A stretch of DNA of 64,000 nt from Torymus aiolomorphi (Eukaryota > Arthropoda > Insecta > Hymenoptera > Torymidae), in the NCBI GenBank assembly GCA_036365515.1, contig CM070876.1, forward strand, positions 176,217,478 through 176,281,477. Direction: 5' to 3'. Positions 13,030-26,400 of this stretch are shown here, in pieces (positions within the stretch are counted from its first letter, which is position 1; every line of letters starts with the position of its first letter). The position numbers were made by a program, and so were the translations under genes. Under the pieces are notes generated by a model that saw nothing but the letters and a program-made list of their open reading frames with translations, was not told the origin of the DNA and did not search any database.

Positions 13030-13605
13030 ATGCCGCGACCAGCGCGCTGCATCCCCCTACCTCCCGTCACTCCAATCCCCTTGGGCCTCATAAGCCTCCC
13101 CCTCCCTGGTCCTCCAACTCGTCGGTCCCATCTTCTGCGCTTATCACCCGCGCGTACCTTGTCCATGATCCTGGCCGAGGCGCACCCTAGGTTCCCCGTC
13201 AGCTATTCGGCCATCTCGCCCGTACCTCGCGAGCTCTCCTTGGCCCTAAAACTGGCCACGGCGCCACGCGAACCTGGCCCCCTCCACCTCTACCGCTCCA
13301 ATCGCCACCTCATCCCTACTCCGAAATCCCCCACCCTCAGCCGATGTCCGCCCCTGTCCTTCGCCAATAGCTGTCCTTGCCCGCTGTCGCGGCGCTGCGG
13401 CAATTGGCGACCGTCCCCGCCGATGCCGAAATTCTACTCTCCGCCCTTCCCCGCCTCGAGGATTTTACCCGAACTCCCGAGGGAGAGGTACTATAAGGTG
13501 ATGAATCCCCCACCGCGACCGGTCATACCGCCGATTAGTCTCCTCAGCTCCCATCACGCCCTGAAGAAGAGGCCGCGCGCAGTCATCTCTTCGCGGTCGG
13601 CTTGA
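13030..13605 (+). CDS. Candidate proline/arginine-rich protein, 191 aa
   Basis: A single open frame of 191 codons begins at an ATG after 'cacttgcacc' and ends at TGA. It is GC-rich against AT-rich flanks, as the confirmed exons of this window are. The product is rich in Pro, Arg, Ser and Leu, with runs such as 'PPPRPVIPP' near the C-terminus and no signal peptide, membrane segment or domain that I recognise. It lies about 1 kb upstream of another Pro-rich frame on the same strand. Because GC-rich DNA opens frames by chance (two shorter frames oppose it on the minus strand), it could be a CpG island with an accidental frame. It could also be one exon of a longer gene. Confidence 0.35.
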   Translation: MPRPARCIPLPPVTPIPLGLISLPLPGPPTRRSHLLRLSPARTLSMILAEAHPRFPVSYSAISPVPRELSLALKLATAPREPGPLHLYRSNRHLIPTPKSPTLSRCPPLSFANSCPCPLSRRCGNWRPSPPMPKFYSPPFPASRILPELPRERYYKVMNPPPRPVIPPISLLSSHHALKKRPRAVISSRSA

Positions 13606-14196
13606 AAGCTCGCTGCTGTTGGTATATAGCTTCGCTTGGTGGTGTACAGGGTTGGAGACGGTTGTAGTGGTTGTACGGGTGTCAGGTTTTAGGCGATTTA
13701 TCGAGCGGAGTAAATTTCTCGTTTGAGTTGTGATCTGGTGGACAGTCGTGGTCAAGGTCAAATAGTGAAGCGGTCGTATACCGTACAGTTTAAATTTTCA
13801 GATTCTTATGGAAGAATACAAATCTTTACAAGTTACCCGTTGGAATCTGATAGTTATTCACAAGTGGTTCATAACTTTAACAGGATATACTTGCGATAAC
13901 TGTCAATGACCTTCAGATAACCTATAGATTTTAGGCACTTCCTAATAAAACAACTTTTACCTAATACCTGACTAGCTCACAAACAGTTAATACTAGACTG
14001 CTCTAAAACTTACCCAAGTATATCACTGATAATATTTATCTATTGAGGCATCGCAACCTAAGATATACTCGTACAACCAATACAACCTTCAACAACCTTG
14101 CTGTGATTGTGATCCCAAATACCTTTCTTTTTTCTATTTGTAAGTTATTATTTCGTTGATTCTCATTTGTGAATGCTCCCGAATTTCTCCTGTACA

Positions 14197-14216
14197 CCCC
14201 CCCCCCCCCCCCCCCC
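14197..14216. repeat. Poly-C tract
   Basis: Twenty consecutive C between 'tgtaca' and 'tccaaacc'. A possible sequencing or assembly length error point. Confidence 0.95.
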
Positions 14217-14639
14217 TCCAAACCAACTCCTTCCCTAACCCTCTATTTACTATATACGCCTCGTTCAACTCAGATTTCTAAGGTATCGTTTTTTTCCGGT
14301 TACATTTTAGCAGACCTCGAAAAAAAAATAACCCTCTGACGTCGAGACTTGCGCGCACTGTGTAACCTCGCATCATGGAATCGCGCGCGAAAGTAAACGT
14401 GCGAAACATTTACCTAGGCATCTGCTTACAAAACCTGCTGGACCTAAACGTCATGCTGTGGGACTGGTGAAGCCGCGCGTCCTCCCTCTCAAACTCTTCA
14501 TCGCGACTCATACAGCCACCACATTTATATAAAAAGACTCATTGCATCGTGAGACACACACAGGCGATCGCGAGGGAGCTTCTGACCTTGAATATCGGTG
14601 AATCCAGCTCTCCGCGCGTGAACTGAAAAATAATAAACT

Positions 14640-15131
14640 ATGACGGAGGAAAATTTCGAGTACCACTATCGCCACAGCGAGGTCAAGATCGAGCGCGAGG
14701 TACCATTGTACCCGTCGCCACCGCCACCACCGCCGCCACCACCGCCCACTACTTCCACGACGAAGGTGCACTTTGTCGAGGTGAAGAAGGAGATACCCAG
14801 TGTCCGCTACGTCGAGGTCAAGAGGGAACGACAGCCTGCCGAGCGAAGGGTGCGCTTCGTCGAGGTGGAGCGTGAGAGGACGCCGCAGCCTGCTGAACAA
14901 GTACACTATATCGAGATACAGCGCGAGCAGCCGGCACCACCGCCGCGCAAGAAGGTCGTGATTATCGAGGTTCAGAGGCCACCGCCACCGCCCAAGGAGG
15001 AGGTCTTCGTCGTTAGGGTGGAAAAGCCACCGCCACCGCCATCCAGGCCGCTGTACGAGGAGATCATGGGTAAAAAGGAGAATGACTTGTCGTTGTCGAG
15101 TATGTGCTTTTCTTTTGCTTTTTCTCCTTAA
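14640..15131 (+). CDS. Repeat protein with V-x-[FYI]-[VI]-E-V-x-R-E units and polyproline
   Basis: Starts with MTEENFEYHYRHSEVKIERE, then a run of about ten Pro (residues 27-36). Six nine-residue repeats follow, at about 43-51 (VHFVEVKKE), 55-63 (VRYVEVKRE), 71-79 (VRFVEVERE), 88-96 (VHYIEIQRE), 106-114 (VVIIEVQRP) and 122-130 (VFVVRVEKP). Pro-rich linkers separate them. Each unit alternates hydrophobic residues like a beta-strand and ends in charge. No family was recognised. The last residues look like intronic read-through: a consensus donor (CGA|GTATGT) sits at 15099/15100, and another GT at 15068. The real gene therefore probably continues into an unseen exon. The repeats and GC-rich coding bias support a real gene; the function is unknown. 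Confidence 0.6.
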   Translation: MTEENFEYHYRHSEVKIEREVPLYPSPPPPPPPPPPTTSTTKVHFVEVKKEIPSVRYVEVKRERQPAERRVRFVEVERERTPQPAEQVHYIEIQREQPAPPPRKKVVIIEVQRPPPPPKEEVFVVRVEKPPPPPSRPLYEEIMGKKENDLSLSSMCFSFAFSP

Positions 15132-15220
15132 TAATATATGTATATGTAATATATCATTTATCGTCTTTATAGTTTATTGAGTACTTCTTATTTTTCATCT
15201 GCGTTGAGTACGTGTGTGTG

Positions 15221-15251
<31 letters not shown>

Positions 15252-18200
15252 TTGTGTACCAGATTTTTTTATGTGTTTGATTAGACCTTTGGGGTAGTTT
15301 TAGGTGAATGTGAGTTATTGAATGAAATCGCGATTAACGCGTTTGATAATCCCCTTATCTAGAAGATGCCTGTGATGTTGTGTACTTTAGTATAGTGTTA
15401 TTTTCATACGATTTTCACAGTATTTGAAAATCTTACAATTCATTAAGAATTCTAGATTATCACTGTAGCATTAAGTTATATCGTACAATTTCTTTATACA
15501 GAAAAAATGTATATTGAAATACGTAATTTAAAGTCTCCAAAGTAAACTTTTACCATTGAGCCTAGATCAGTGCTTTACAGATACTATTATTATTTTTAGT
15601 ACCAATTATAAATAAAAAAAAGGATATAAAATTTAATGAGCGTAAGAACAATTATCTTTCACCTAAACTAAAAAATGTATTTATAAACATTCACAAAATG
15701 AATTTCATACGGTCGATTCATCAGCTAACGACGACGGCATTCGCGAGGTGTTATGCCATTGTCTACACGGTCGGTTTACGAGTTGAAAAGAAGCTCTACG
15801 CGAGCCAAGTTTTGACATCAAGCGGGTATAGCGACATATAATCCTCTTACTATCGATAAATAAACAGATACACAAAACTATAAATCTATCAAAAACTACT
15901 CCCTCAGAATATAAAAAAGAACTTGACCCCATTGTTATTTCAATTTCTTATAACTCTATATAATTGATAAATATCAAAACAATCGCGCTCTATTATATCA
16001 CAATAATACCGCTATCGCGAGAAAATCGATTTCCTCCTCTCCGATACACCCGCCCGCTACAATACACGCGGTACCGCAAGGAACGACGAAGCCTCGTTAT
16101 TGCCCCCTTTTTGCGCGTGGCAGGCGTATAATATTAATGCCGCCGCGGCTCGTTAAGCCGCCCCGAGTGAGCCTTTTTCCCACAGTCGACACATCACAAT
16201 GAATTTTTCTTTAGTTATATAGAGTGGGGTGATAGCGGTTGATGGGAAGGAACAAGAGTTTTTTCTTTTTGTGGATTATTATGTCACTTAATTTGCGGAT
16301 AGTTTTGTTGCTTTGATTGTCGGCTTCGCGGTGCGGTTACGGGGGGTTGGGATTGTTTGCCGACTCGTGAGATAAGTCGTTTGGCTGTTATGTATAAATG
16401 CACTTTCGCTCTGTGGAAGAAAAAGAATCGTTTAAATGTATGGCGCGCAAAAAGGTGTAAGAAGTAAATTGTTTTTTAGGAATAAGTGTATAATTATGGT
16501 TAATGTGCGTATATATACATGATCTTGGAAAAAAAATCTTAGATCACGTTTAAAATTTATTATAATATTAAAAATGTCCGCGCTCAAAAATAATACACGA
16601 CTTTTCACTTTAGATTCCAATCGACCGATGCATCGCGGCGTGTATACACAGGCTTTTAACATTGCGTACACATTCGCCTTTTACTCAAGTACCCCGACGT
16701 TATAAAAATTGAGACGTACATGTACGAGCGCGCGCGCACATATGCTTTTATCCGATACGCGCGAGCGATACGTATACGTCAAGTGTATAGATAAAACCGC
16801 GCAGCGCGGCTAATTGATTACTCGTCCGACATGATCGATCGGGTCTCGTCCTCTAGACGCTGCTGAGATACATCGACGCACTCACTCTCATTAATAACCC
16901 ATCAATTGCATTTTAAAAATTAAACAGATATGTGCATAGGGTAAAAGTATGTACCAGTCATTGGCCGCTTATGGGACAAAGAGGCGAAGTCTCGCGCATT
17001 GACGCTTGTGATTTGTGAAGTGTACGAAGTTAATGGTACAGTCAGTAGGAAAATATTATTTTCTACAAAAGATATTGCAGGAGTATTTAAAGTAATAAGA
17101 TTAAACTTTGAGCAGTGGAATTTAATTAGATTTTAATAAATTTAGGTTTAATACATAAAGAGATTTATTTATAATGGTTTGAATTTGTTCGAAAATTTCG
17201 GCTGTATTATACAAAACTATAGAGTTTCGTTTATTATTATATATTAATTATTTCTAATGATCAAATTTTATAATACTAATAGCTGAGAGAATAATCCTTA
17301 TTTATTTTTGAGAATATACTTTTAAGATACTTTACCGTTCTCCAAAACTCAATTTTCAACTAAATTATTAAGGACCTCGATCATTGCAAAATCTTTTTTT
17401 ACCTACAGATGCGATCACCGACCGATGTATAATACCTGAAAAAGTTGGAACGCGCGTCTTAAGGGACGCCGCGCGCCCGAATATATAACCGTGACGTAAC
17501 ACGGAAACTCGACTTTTCCTTTTTGGCCGGCAATCAAGGGCGCCCGCACCGCCAAAAGGCAGATGGACAGACGCGCGTGCGTACGCAAATTGTTGTTGTT
17601 CCGGAAAATTTGCCGCGCGCTATATATATCACACGTGCGCGTGTCTATTTTACACACACACACACACAGAGGTAGAAAAGTTACGCGTCGGTTTTTTTCA
17701 CGATGACATAACGACGAGGTTGCGGACGTAATCTACAAAAGTTTATTTTCGTCAGAGAGGTGTGCTTCTTATAAGACGTTTGTTGTACACACATTCGTGC
17801 AGGGAGATATAATAATAAGTGTCGCGAATGAACATAGTGAGCCATTGTGGGTATACTGGTAATTATGGGCCTTGCAGAAGGTATAGTGCTTACATTATAT
17901 ATACACAAAGCCGTTCGAACAATAAGGAATGGACAAACCAAGTATCACTTAGGTCTCTCTAGATACGTTCTATTTCGTACGGTATAGGCAGTAATTAAAC
18001 TCCCGTGCGAGGGTCTATTTTTACATTAGTCTTTCGCCATGAAATTGACGTTGGTAAATTGAATTGCTTTATCTGTCGCTGATGATGATATAATGGTTGA
18101 CTTAGCGGTGGCACCTTCGAGCCAATCAACAGATAATATCAATTATCAATCGCGCAGAGCAAATAAAACGTCAAGTGGCGCGCCTTGGTAATATTGATCT

Positions 18201-20084
18201 TTTACTGACCCAGTCTGAAATCGCTACAATTAAATATAATTCATTCGAAAGAAAAGTAATTGCGATTTCAGCAACCTTTTACTTGAAACATTTTATTACA
18301 CGCTAAGTGGACTGTCGAATTTAAGAATACTAGTAAAATCCAAACGCGCTGCGCGCGTACTATTTTCTTTTTTAGATTATGAATATATAATTTTTCATTA
18401 TGATTTCATTTTAATTGGTTTAAATGATAGGATAATCAGATATCATTTTTCAAAGCGTGAAAAAATTAATCTTTTTATTCTAATTTGATTTAATTATTTA
18501 GTTTTAATTAGTTTTAAATATAGTTAAGAATAAAAATTCAATTTCAAAAATTCAAATGTAGCGGAAGTAGCGAATTATCGCGCCTATTCCTTACAGACCA
18601 ATCAAAATCACTCTTTAAATGCTTCACAACATCCGGCCATCGTTTTTTCAAGAGAGGAGACTACAACGAATGAGACTAGAGTAATAAGTATGTAGGTATC
18701 AGAGTTTTATTATAATGCACAACAGCTGAAACATTAATTGTGATATAAGAAATTGATTATTTTACTATAAAACTACGGAGCATTTATTATTTAATCTCAA
18801 AGTAATATTTTATAGCGATCCATACTTGTCAGAACGAAAGATTAAGTAATTATTCACGTATTGCTTCAAAACGATTTACTGCAGTTTCTCCGAACATAAA
18901 TTAAAAATCTAATTTAAATTTAAAAATATTTAGCCATATCTTCATAAAATAAGATTATTAAAAATAATTTTATTCGAATAGATCATTATAATTGACCACA
19001 ATAGACTTTGATTTACGTTTGGTCACACTCCTTAAAAAAGCATCCAGAAGCATACGAACAATGCCCGAATCGACCTTACACGTCAGTTAAGAATCTCGAT
19101 TGTCAGGAGAGTAAACCAGAACACACACACACACACACAGCTAGTCCTATTATCTCCTCTGCCGTATAAAAATGCCAAAAGAAAGCACGCGCGTTCGGCG
19201 AAAATGTCGATTTCGCTGGAAAATCGCGGCCCCCGCAGCGTATATAAACATAGGCACGCTTCGATTTGCTCTTATATGCGTGCGCAACGGAGTTTGTTTG
19301 TCTTGTCGCGACGATAAGATTGCCGTGCGCGTTCGGCGAGTGTAATTTATAATATTTTCGCGCGGGGTCGGCTGCGTATGGGTGTAGTATTGTAATTATT
19401 CCTTTAATAGGAGGCTGGATGATTGGGATATCGGTGTGATTTCTAGAGTTTCCGGGGAAGTGTGAGAAAGATGTTATTTATGGTTTGCGTGTATAGCGAA
19501 AACGATACATTTTGTTTAGAATAGTTTAATGATCTTAATTAAGATGTTTTCTTTTCTTTTTTCAACAAAATTTAGATATCATTCATGAAGAGAGTAAGCC
19601 TTTTTTAGAAATGATTACACAAAATAGGGCATTTTTAATAACCAAACATTGAGTACCTGCGATTTAAATGATCTAAAACTTCTTTTACCTGTACTGAGGT
19701 AAAAATCTAGTTATGTTACTAAAATCGTACTACCTTATTTTATAGTAAAAATGACTATATTATAGTTGCATTTACGATAATTATATAGTTGAAAAAACAT
19801 ATAGAAACTATAACTATATTTCGACAACTAAACGACGTAGTAGTAGCGTCTATGCTCGACTTGAATTCATTATATTGTCAATCCCAATAAAAGAAAATTC
19901 CCACTAAACCTTAGACTATAAAGAGCAAACTACTTGAACTAAATGAACCCCGCCCTGGCAATGACACACCGTATAACCTCGCGATCGGCCCTTGTTTTCT
20001 TTTCCACTTCCCTAACCTTCAGCGCTTATGCCTACCACCAACGGCGATTAAAATCGCGCGCGACCTTTGCTGCCGACGACGACG
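15132..20084. other. Intergenic or intronic DNA, no gene identified
   Basis: Mostly AT-rich. It holds an (AC)n tract with a GT/TA-palindromic start at 15214-15250. CpG-rich patches without protein-like frames lie at 16010-16200, 16720-16880, 17420-17640 and 19130-19370. Any of these could be promoter or regulatory DNA. Short frames at 15705, 16432 and 17415-17941 on the minus strand do not resemble known proteins. Confidence 0.35.
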
Positions 20085-23000
20085 ATGATCGACCTTAGCA
20101 CCGAAACGGATGGCTCGGAGCCCGCGAAAATAGCGAGCTGCAGGCGCGCCGAGCCCTCGGATGTTCCCGCGATCGCGAGGCTTCTCAGACGAGGGACGCT
20201 GGGGACTGCCGTCACGCAACCGGACGTGATGTTGTGAGTTTTCGAATTGAGGGGAGGAGATTTTCTTTGGGGTTGTAACTTTAACTTATCAATGCCTGTG
20301 CTGTAATCTTAAATCTTAAATATATAATATTAAAGTGAAAAGATCGTCGTAGTATTATTTCCCATTTTCAAGTTTGAAAAGTTACTTTGTCCGACCTAAC
20401 GTAAGGCAATAATTAAAATGTTCTTAGGTAGTTCGACTACGTTTATTTTGTTATTAAAATTAGAACTAAAATTACTTCTTCCCCGTTTAGCGAAAAGGCG
20501 TGCATATCGCTTGTTCGAGAAAACAAGCATCGTCGGGTTGTTTCGGCTATGTTTCTTTGTAATTACCCAAACATCCCGGAGCTTTCACAATCGGTCTGGC
20601 CAAGCTGGATGAGCGAACATTACGAGTATGGTTAACTAAGTTTTTTTACTACTTATACAGTTATCTATAATTGTTTAATCGTAATTTGTTCTTGTAAACA
20701 CAACAATTAAAATTGATACTCATCCTGCAAAAAGTAATATTTAATTTATTTAATAATTATTTTTTCTTTCGCTTTTTCAAATAAATATTAAATACGATTA
20801 TCCATATAATAATCTAATTTGTTAACATTGAAACATAAAATTTTAAATAACGTCCGTATTACATCACAAACGAAATGAATATTTAGTAAAAATATATAGA
20901 CAGTTACAAAGCTTTACGCAATCCAATAGCAATTCTAATTTTCAAAGCCGCAAACTCGTTCATATTACAGCTTCGAAAAGTCGACGGAAGCAAAGACGCT
21001 TTTTGTGCACCTGCTGGTCTGGGACGATCGTTACGAGCGAGATTTCCTCATCGAATTGCTAACGACCGCTTTTTGCATAGCTTCCTTCCACCGCCACATT
21101 ATACTCGTGCAACCGCCAGGAGTTACACCAGGTTTCTAAAAAAAAAGTTTTTGCTATAGTATAGGCGATTTTTGAGATGCGAATTTTCCCATCGTCTCAG
21201 CCGACGCCGTTAGCGAAGTGATGACGAGAATCACGCCTAAAAGCCTGCAGGCGGCAGCTGAGGGCGTCGAAGCTCAAGTGCTCTACGTCGCCGAGGAGCG
21301 GCTGCTCGTTCCGGAGATGAACTTCCGGCTGGTCGTGTGAGACTCGAAATATTTCGCGCATATTTCCGATAAGGCGCTCGCTTAATGGATGATCGTACAG
21401 TTAATCATGTCGAAGTTTAATTGATGCTCGGGCAATTTGAATTTTTTTGTGACATCAGTATGTATCAACTCAGTTTTTCCATATATTTTTTCTTCTAGTT
21501 TTGTAAATTTAATATCGATTCTTTGCAATGTACTTTTTTACCATTTATTTATTCCAATAATTACTGGAAAATTTGTCACTGCTTGAATTTTCACTAACCA
21601 CGCGTCAAGCGCATACAACGATTCAAAGCCACCCATTGTACATATACGCACAAATTAAACCCCTCGCCATCGCAGCGAGGAGGACAACGACGACGTTGTG
21701 CGGCTGCTCGACGCGGACGCGCCGCAGCTGCGCGAGCTCTACGGCGACTTCTACGTGAGCGAATTACTGCGCGCGAAGCAGATGGACGAAGGGCGCAGCA
21801 TCGTTATCGGCGAGCGCGATGGCGAAATCGTCGCGGTTCTGGGTTTGAACCGAGACCTCGATCGGGATTTACTAGAGGATAGGTTCGACCTCGCGGTGTT
21901 CGGGGATTTGGGCAAGATGAGGAGAGTCAGGTGAATTTTGGAGTGTGGCTGGGATAATGGGAGGGGGAAATTTAATTGAATCTGAAAGGTTTATTCATTG
22001 CAACAGAACAGATTAATTCGATGATTAAGCGATTTGCAGGGCGGATGATGAGGTATCTCAATATTTTAGCAATTGATGTACACGGAGAAAAATGTTATAA
22101 TAAATTTTATTATAAAATGTGAGAAAAATTACTATATTTTATAGGAACGGTGTGACATATCGAAATTATAATAATTTTTGCTACACAACATAGTAATTTT
22201 TATGGGTGACTAAATTTCAAAAAATTAATTTTTTTTTTTCATTTTTTGAACTATTTTTGCATTTTAATGGAATACTTAATGTGAAAATAAATTTAAAATT
22301 AGAAATAAAATTTTTCTTTTGACGACGGTTGGGATCGATCCCGGGACCCTCAGCATGGTAATCGGACGCGCTAACCACTTACCCAAGTAGGATTCTTGAG
22401 TACAAAATTTCGGAACTGACATATGTCAAACCCAATAATCCCTGGTTACGAAATCTCTTGAATGATAATATTGAATAACTACAATTACACAAAAAATACT
22501 CATCATCATTGTACATAATAAAAAATAAAATGATTGAATCGAGATTTTCAACGTTTTGCTTACTTAAAAGCAAGGCCAAGTGAAATTGCGATGGAGTGCA
22601 TAACCTCAATTATAGACCATGTGCACGCCTTGGCGTACGCAGAAAGTACTATAGTTGTGGCAATTTTTACTATATTGGATAACAAAATTTCTTATGACGG
22701 GTGGCTAAAATTAAAAGAATATATTTCAAATTTTACTATATCACAGTTTTTGCTATGTTGTATAGCAATTTTTCTTTTATGTCGTAATACTTTTTAACCA
22801 ACACTGTAATAAAAATTACTAAAAATGTTGTAATTATTCATATAGTTATAACAAAAATGCAGCATACAGTGGAAATGTCACACTTTTCCTATATTATATA
22901 GTAATTTTTATTATACTTATAATAAAATTTATTATAACATTTTTCTCCGTGTACCTTTTTAGTGCTGATCAAGACGAGGAAAGGGATAATTTGACTGACG

Positions 23001-23352
23001 TAGCTGTTGACGCTTCTGAATTTCAGTAAGAAATAGTTTTACTATATATAAGTGATTTCCCTTATCAGACATAATTCAATGAGTCTTTTTAAAAATGATA
23101 TTTTTCATGCAATCACAGTAGACATATATATGTTGATTTCTCACTTGCTTAATTTTAACCTTGAAGCACTGAAACCGAGATCTTAGATAATCAGGAAAAA
23201 GAGGAAAAGGAATGTACTGAAGATATGTGTGATTGCCAAGGTATACCCTAACAGCTACTTCAATTTATTTGATAAATAACATTCGACAGACCAGTCACCC
23301 ACCAACCCCATTCCCTTATTACGCTCTCAAAAAAAAAGTTAAATTCGACCCT

Positions 23353-23434
<82 letters not shown>

Positions 23435-26400
23435 CAACTACAATGCACGCCATACAATCGACATCCATCAAATAGCAGCATGTATTCTCAGAACAGGGAG
23501 AAATCGGAACGGCCACACATGTGCATCCGTTTATTTAACTTCTCTCCGCACACGCGTACACCCGCAAGGAATTCGCGTACTCCAAAACATGCACACGCGC
23601 AATTATTTATAAATCGACATGCGCGCAGAGTCGAACGCGTTCGCGCTGGAGCTGCTGGCTTTCGGCGCCAATAATGAGCTCAAGTGCCGGGGCCTGCTGA
23701 GCGCCGGCTTTGAGTGCAACCCTGGGCTCGACTACTGCCTCGCCCTCGTGCCCACGGACTGGCCGCACACACCCGTTCTCGAGAATTATTTTCTGGTATC
23801 CGAATGAAAGTCGCATTTACTTACCTATATAATATAGGTAAAAGAGTTTTTTCTTCTTTTTTTGTTTCTAAACTTACTGGTTCGTATTTTTGAATAACAT
23901 TGTTTAGCCTGATAAAAATATTGATTTATTTAAGAAACTGTCGAAATGGACTGATGAAAATTGAACGAGAAAAATTTTATTGTTTACTTTGAACACTACA
24001 TGCCAAAGTTCTCTGAACTACCTTTAAACTTCACATTAAAACAGGGGGTTTTCTAATAATTACTCAAAATAAAGATAAAAATTGGATCATTAAACTATAA
24101 TATTGACGCTTCATTCTTAGACTCTCTTAATAATTGAAATCGCAGCAAACATCCTATTAATTCCCTAAATTCTCCTCGACCTATTTCCTGAAGCGCGTGC
24201 CACTGAAACCAGACAAGGACTTCCCGATGGTGCTCTACCTTACGCACCGAGCCGCTCTGCAGAGCGAGGTTCGCGCGCGCGAGGCTCGCTCCGATGATCG
24301 CGAAGGCGTCGCGCGTTTGCTCGAAGGCGTCGCGGATGCTGGCAGCGTCCTCGTCGACTTCGACAAAGCGATCGGGGAAGAAAACGCCGGGGACGGTAGA
24401 CATCAGGGGTTCGTCTTCACATGCGGCGACCTTGTCATTGGATTGGCTCTTGTTTGGTAATTATTTCGAATTTCGAAGGGCTTCTTTGATGCGGACTATA
24501 GGTTTATTTTATGGTAATGTTTCTGTACTACACAGAAAAATTTTCTTTTTTATAGTAAACGAGTGAGAGACTCGCTATTAAAACTTGCTGTGTGTGTGTG
24601 TGTATATATATAAAATTACAAAATAATAAAAAATTTTACTATAAATTGAAGTAATTTTCATGAAAATTTGAGTCTGTCCCGCAGCGCTACTATCGGAAGT
24701 AGTAACTTTTCCTAGAAAATTTTTCTCCGTGTAAGGAAAGAGGATATATATTGAAAATCTATTCAGAGAGACATGAGAAATGCACATATATATACAGAAG
24801 TTAAGCAAAACGTATAGTTTAAAATGATGGCTATAGATATTTTTTCATAAAACCGCGACAACTGAATGACTTTCCGAGCAACAAACGCACTCGCTGCAAT
24901 TTGTCGCCACTATAAAAAGAACCTTCCCGCGCGCGTTGCAGCGCGGAGGACGAGGCCGCGCTGCTGCGCCGCTGCTATCACGCGGAGGATCTCCGCGCGG
25001 CGAGTATTGCCGGTCGGCTGCTGCGACTCGCGCTCATGCCGATCTTCGACGGCCGGCTCGGCGAACTCCTCGGCGAGCTGATGCGGCTCGTCGGCTGCGC
25101 GGCCTTGTGTTATAGGGTAAGATTTTCGAAATTGCATTAAACTCCACGTTTTACTTTCTTATGGGTTTTAATCTTATATTATTCACTTCAATTTTCAATT
25201 GACTTGTATAATCGAAGCTTGTATCGATATAGGTATATAGCGTAGACCATCCGAGTTGAAATATATATACTTCGATATGTTTCAGTAGACCACCGACGAT
25301 TCGTCATATCTGAGCGCGATGCGACCTACCGAGCCGCGAATACGAAATTGGCCTCAATTTCAGCGCTATCATCAGAGAGAATTCAAAGACGCGCCGTTCG
25401 AGGAACTGTTCTCGCTGTTTCTCATAACTCCCCGTACGACGATGATCAAGAGGAAAGTCGTTAACGCGAAAATAGTAGTAGTCGGCGCCTCTGATTGTGG
25501 ATCGGCTTTTCTAGATGCGCTTACCCTAGGGTGAGAATCTCGCGCAAAAAGTATATTCGATAAAAATATTAACTTTTGTATCTTAGATACAAATACAGAG
25601 ATCTACGATTCACTGACGTGACTTTAATATCTACGAACGGCCTCACATACGAGCACTCGGAGCGTTATCCCGTCAAAGTGATGATACCTTTTAGAGGACG
25701 CTATTGTCACGCTTACCGGAAGCTCACCCCATCGAGAGCGAATTATAATGTCATCAAGGGCACCGTTGTTGCGATCAACAGGTACAGAGCCCCGTTTCAT
25801 TCGAACGCAACATTTCATTTTAATTAATTCACCTTCCGCCGTAATACGTTTGATCGCAGAGAAAGACAGCGCGTGCACATAGAGAACGCCGGGACTCTGT
25901 CGTACGACTACCTCGTCCTCACTTGCGGATTACAATTTCAGAGGCCCGAATTGACGATAAACTCGCGTGGCGAGAACGAGGCGGAAGAGAAAGACGAAGA
26001 CGAGTATGTTATATTTATATATATGTTTACTCGTTCATTTGCATCCAGCCTAATCGCAATGACCTAATAAACACGATTTTATAGTCGCCGCTTTGAAACG
26101 CCGGCGAATTGCTTTTTAATCAACGACGATGCGAGCGCCGAGAATTGCCTGAAGGAGATCGAGAGAATGACGGAAAATTTCAGTGTTAAGAGTTCGTATA
26201 GTTATATTTGCAATGTTATAAACGTACAATGGAGAGAAATTTCCAGCTTATAACTGAATTGGTCTCTAAGTTCTTTGAATTTTCCTAGCAATAATTATTT
26301 TCATTCTTTTAAATTAAAAAACAAATATCACCAATTAACAACGTCATATCGTTCGATATTCTCACGAGACTCGAGACGATAATCCTCGTCTCGCCATAAT

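Noticed and set aside
24095..24403. Minus-strand frame opposite CFAP61 exon 8
   Set aside because: An antisense shadow of a GC-rich exon whose sense frame matches the CFAP61 family.
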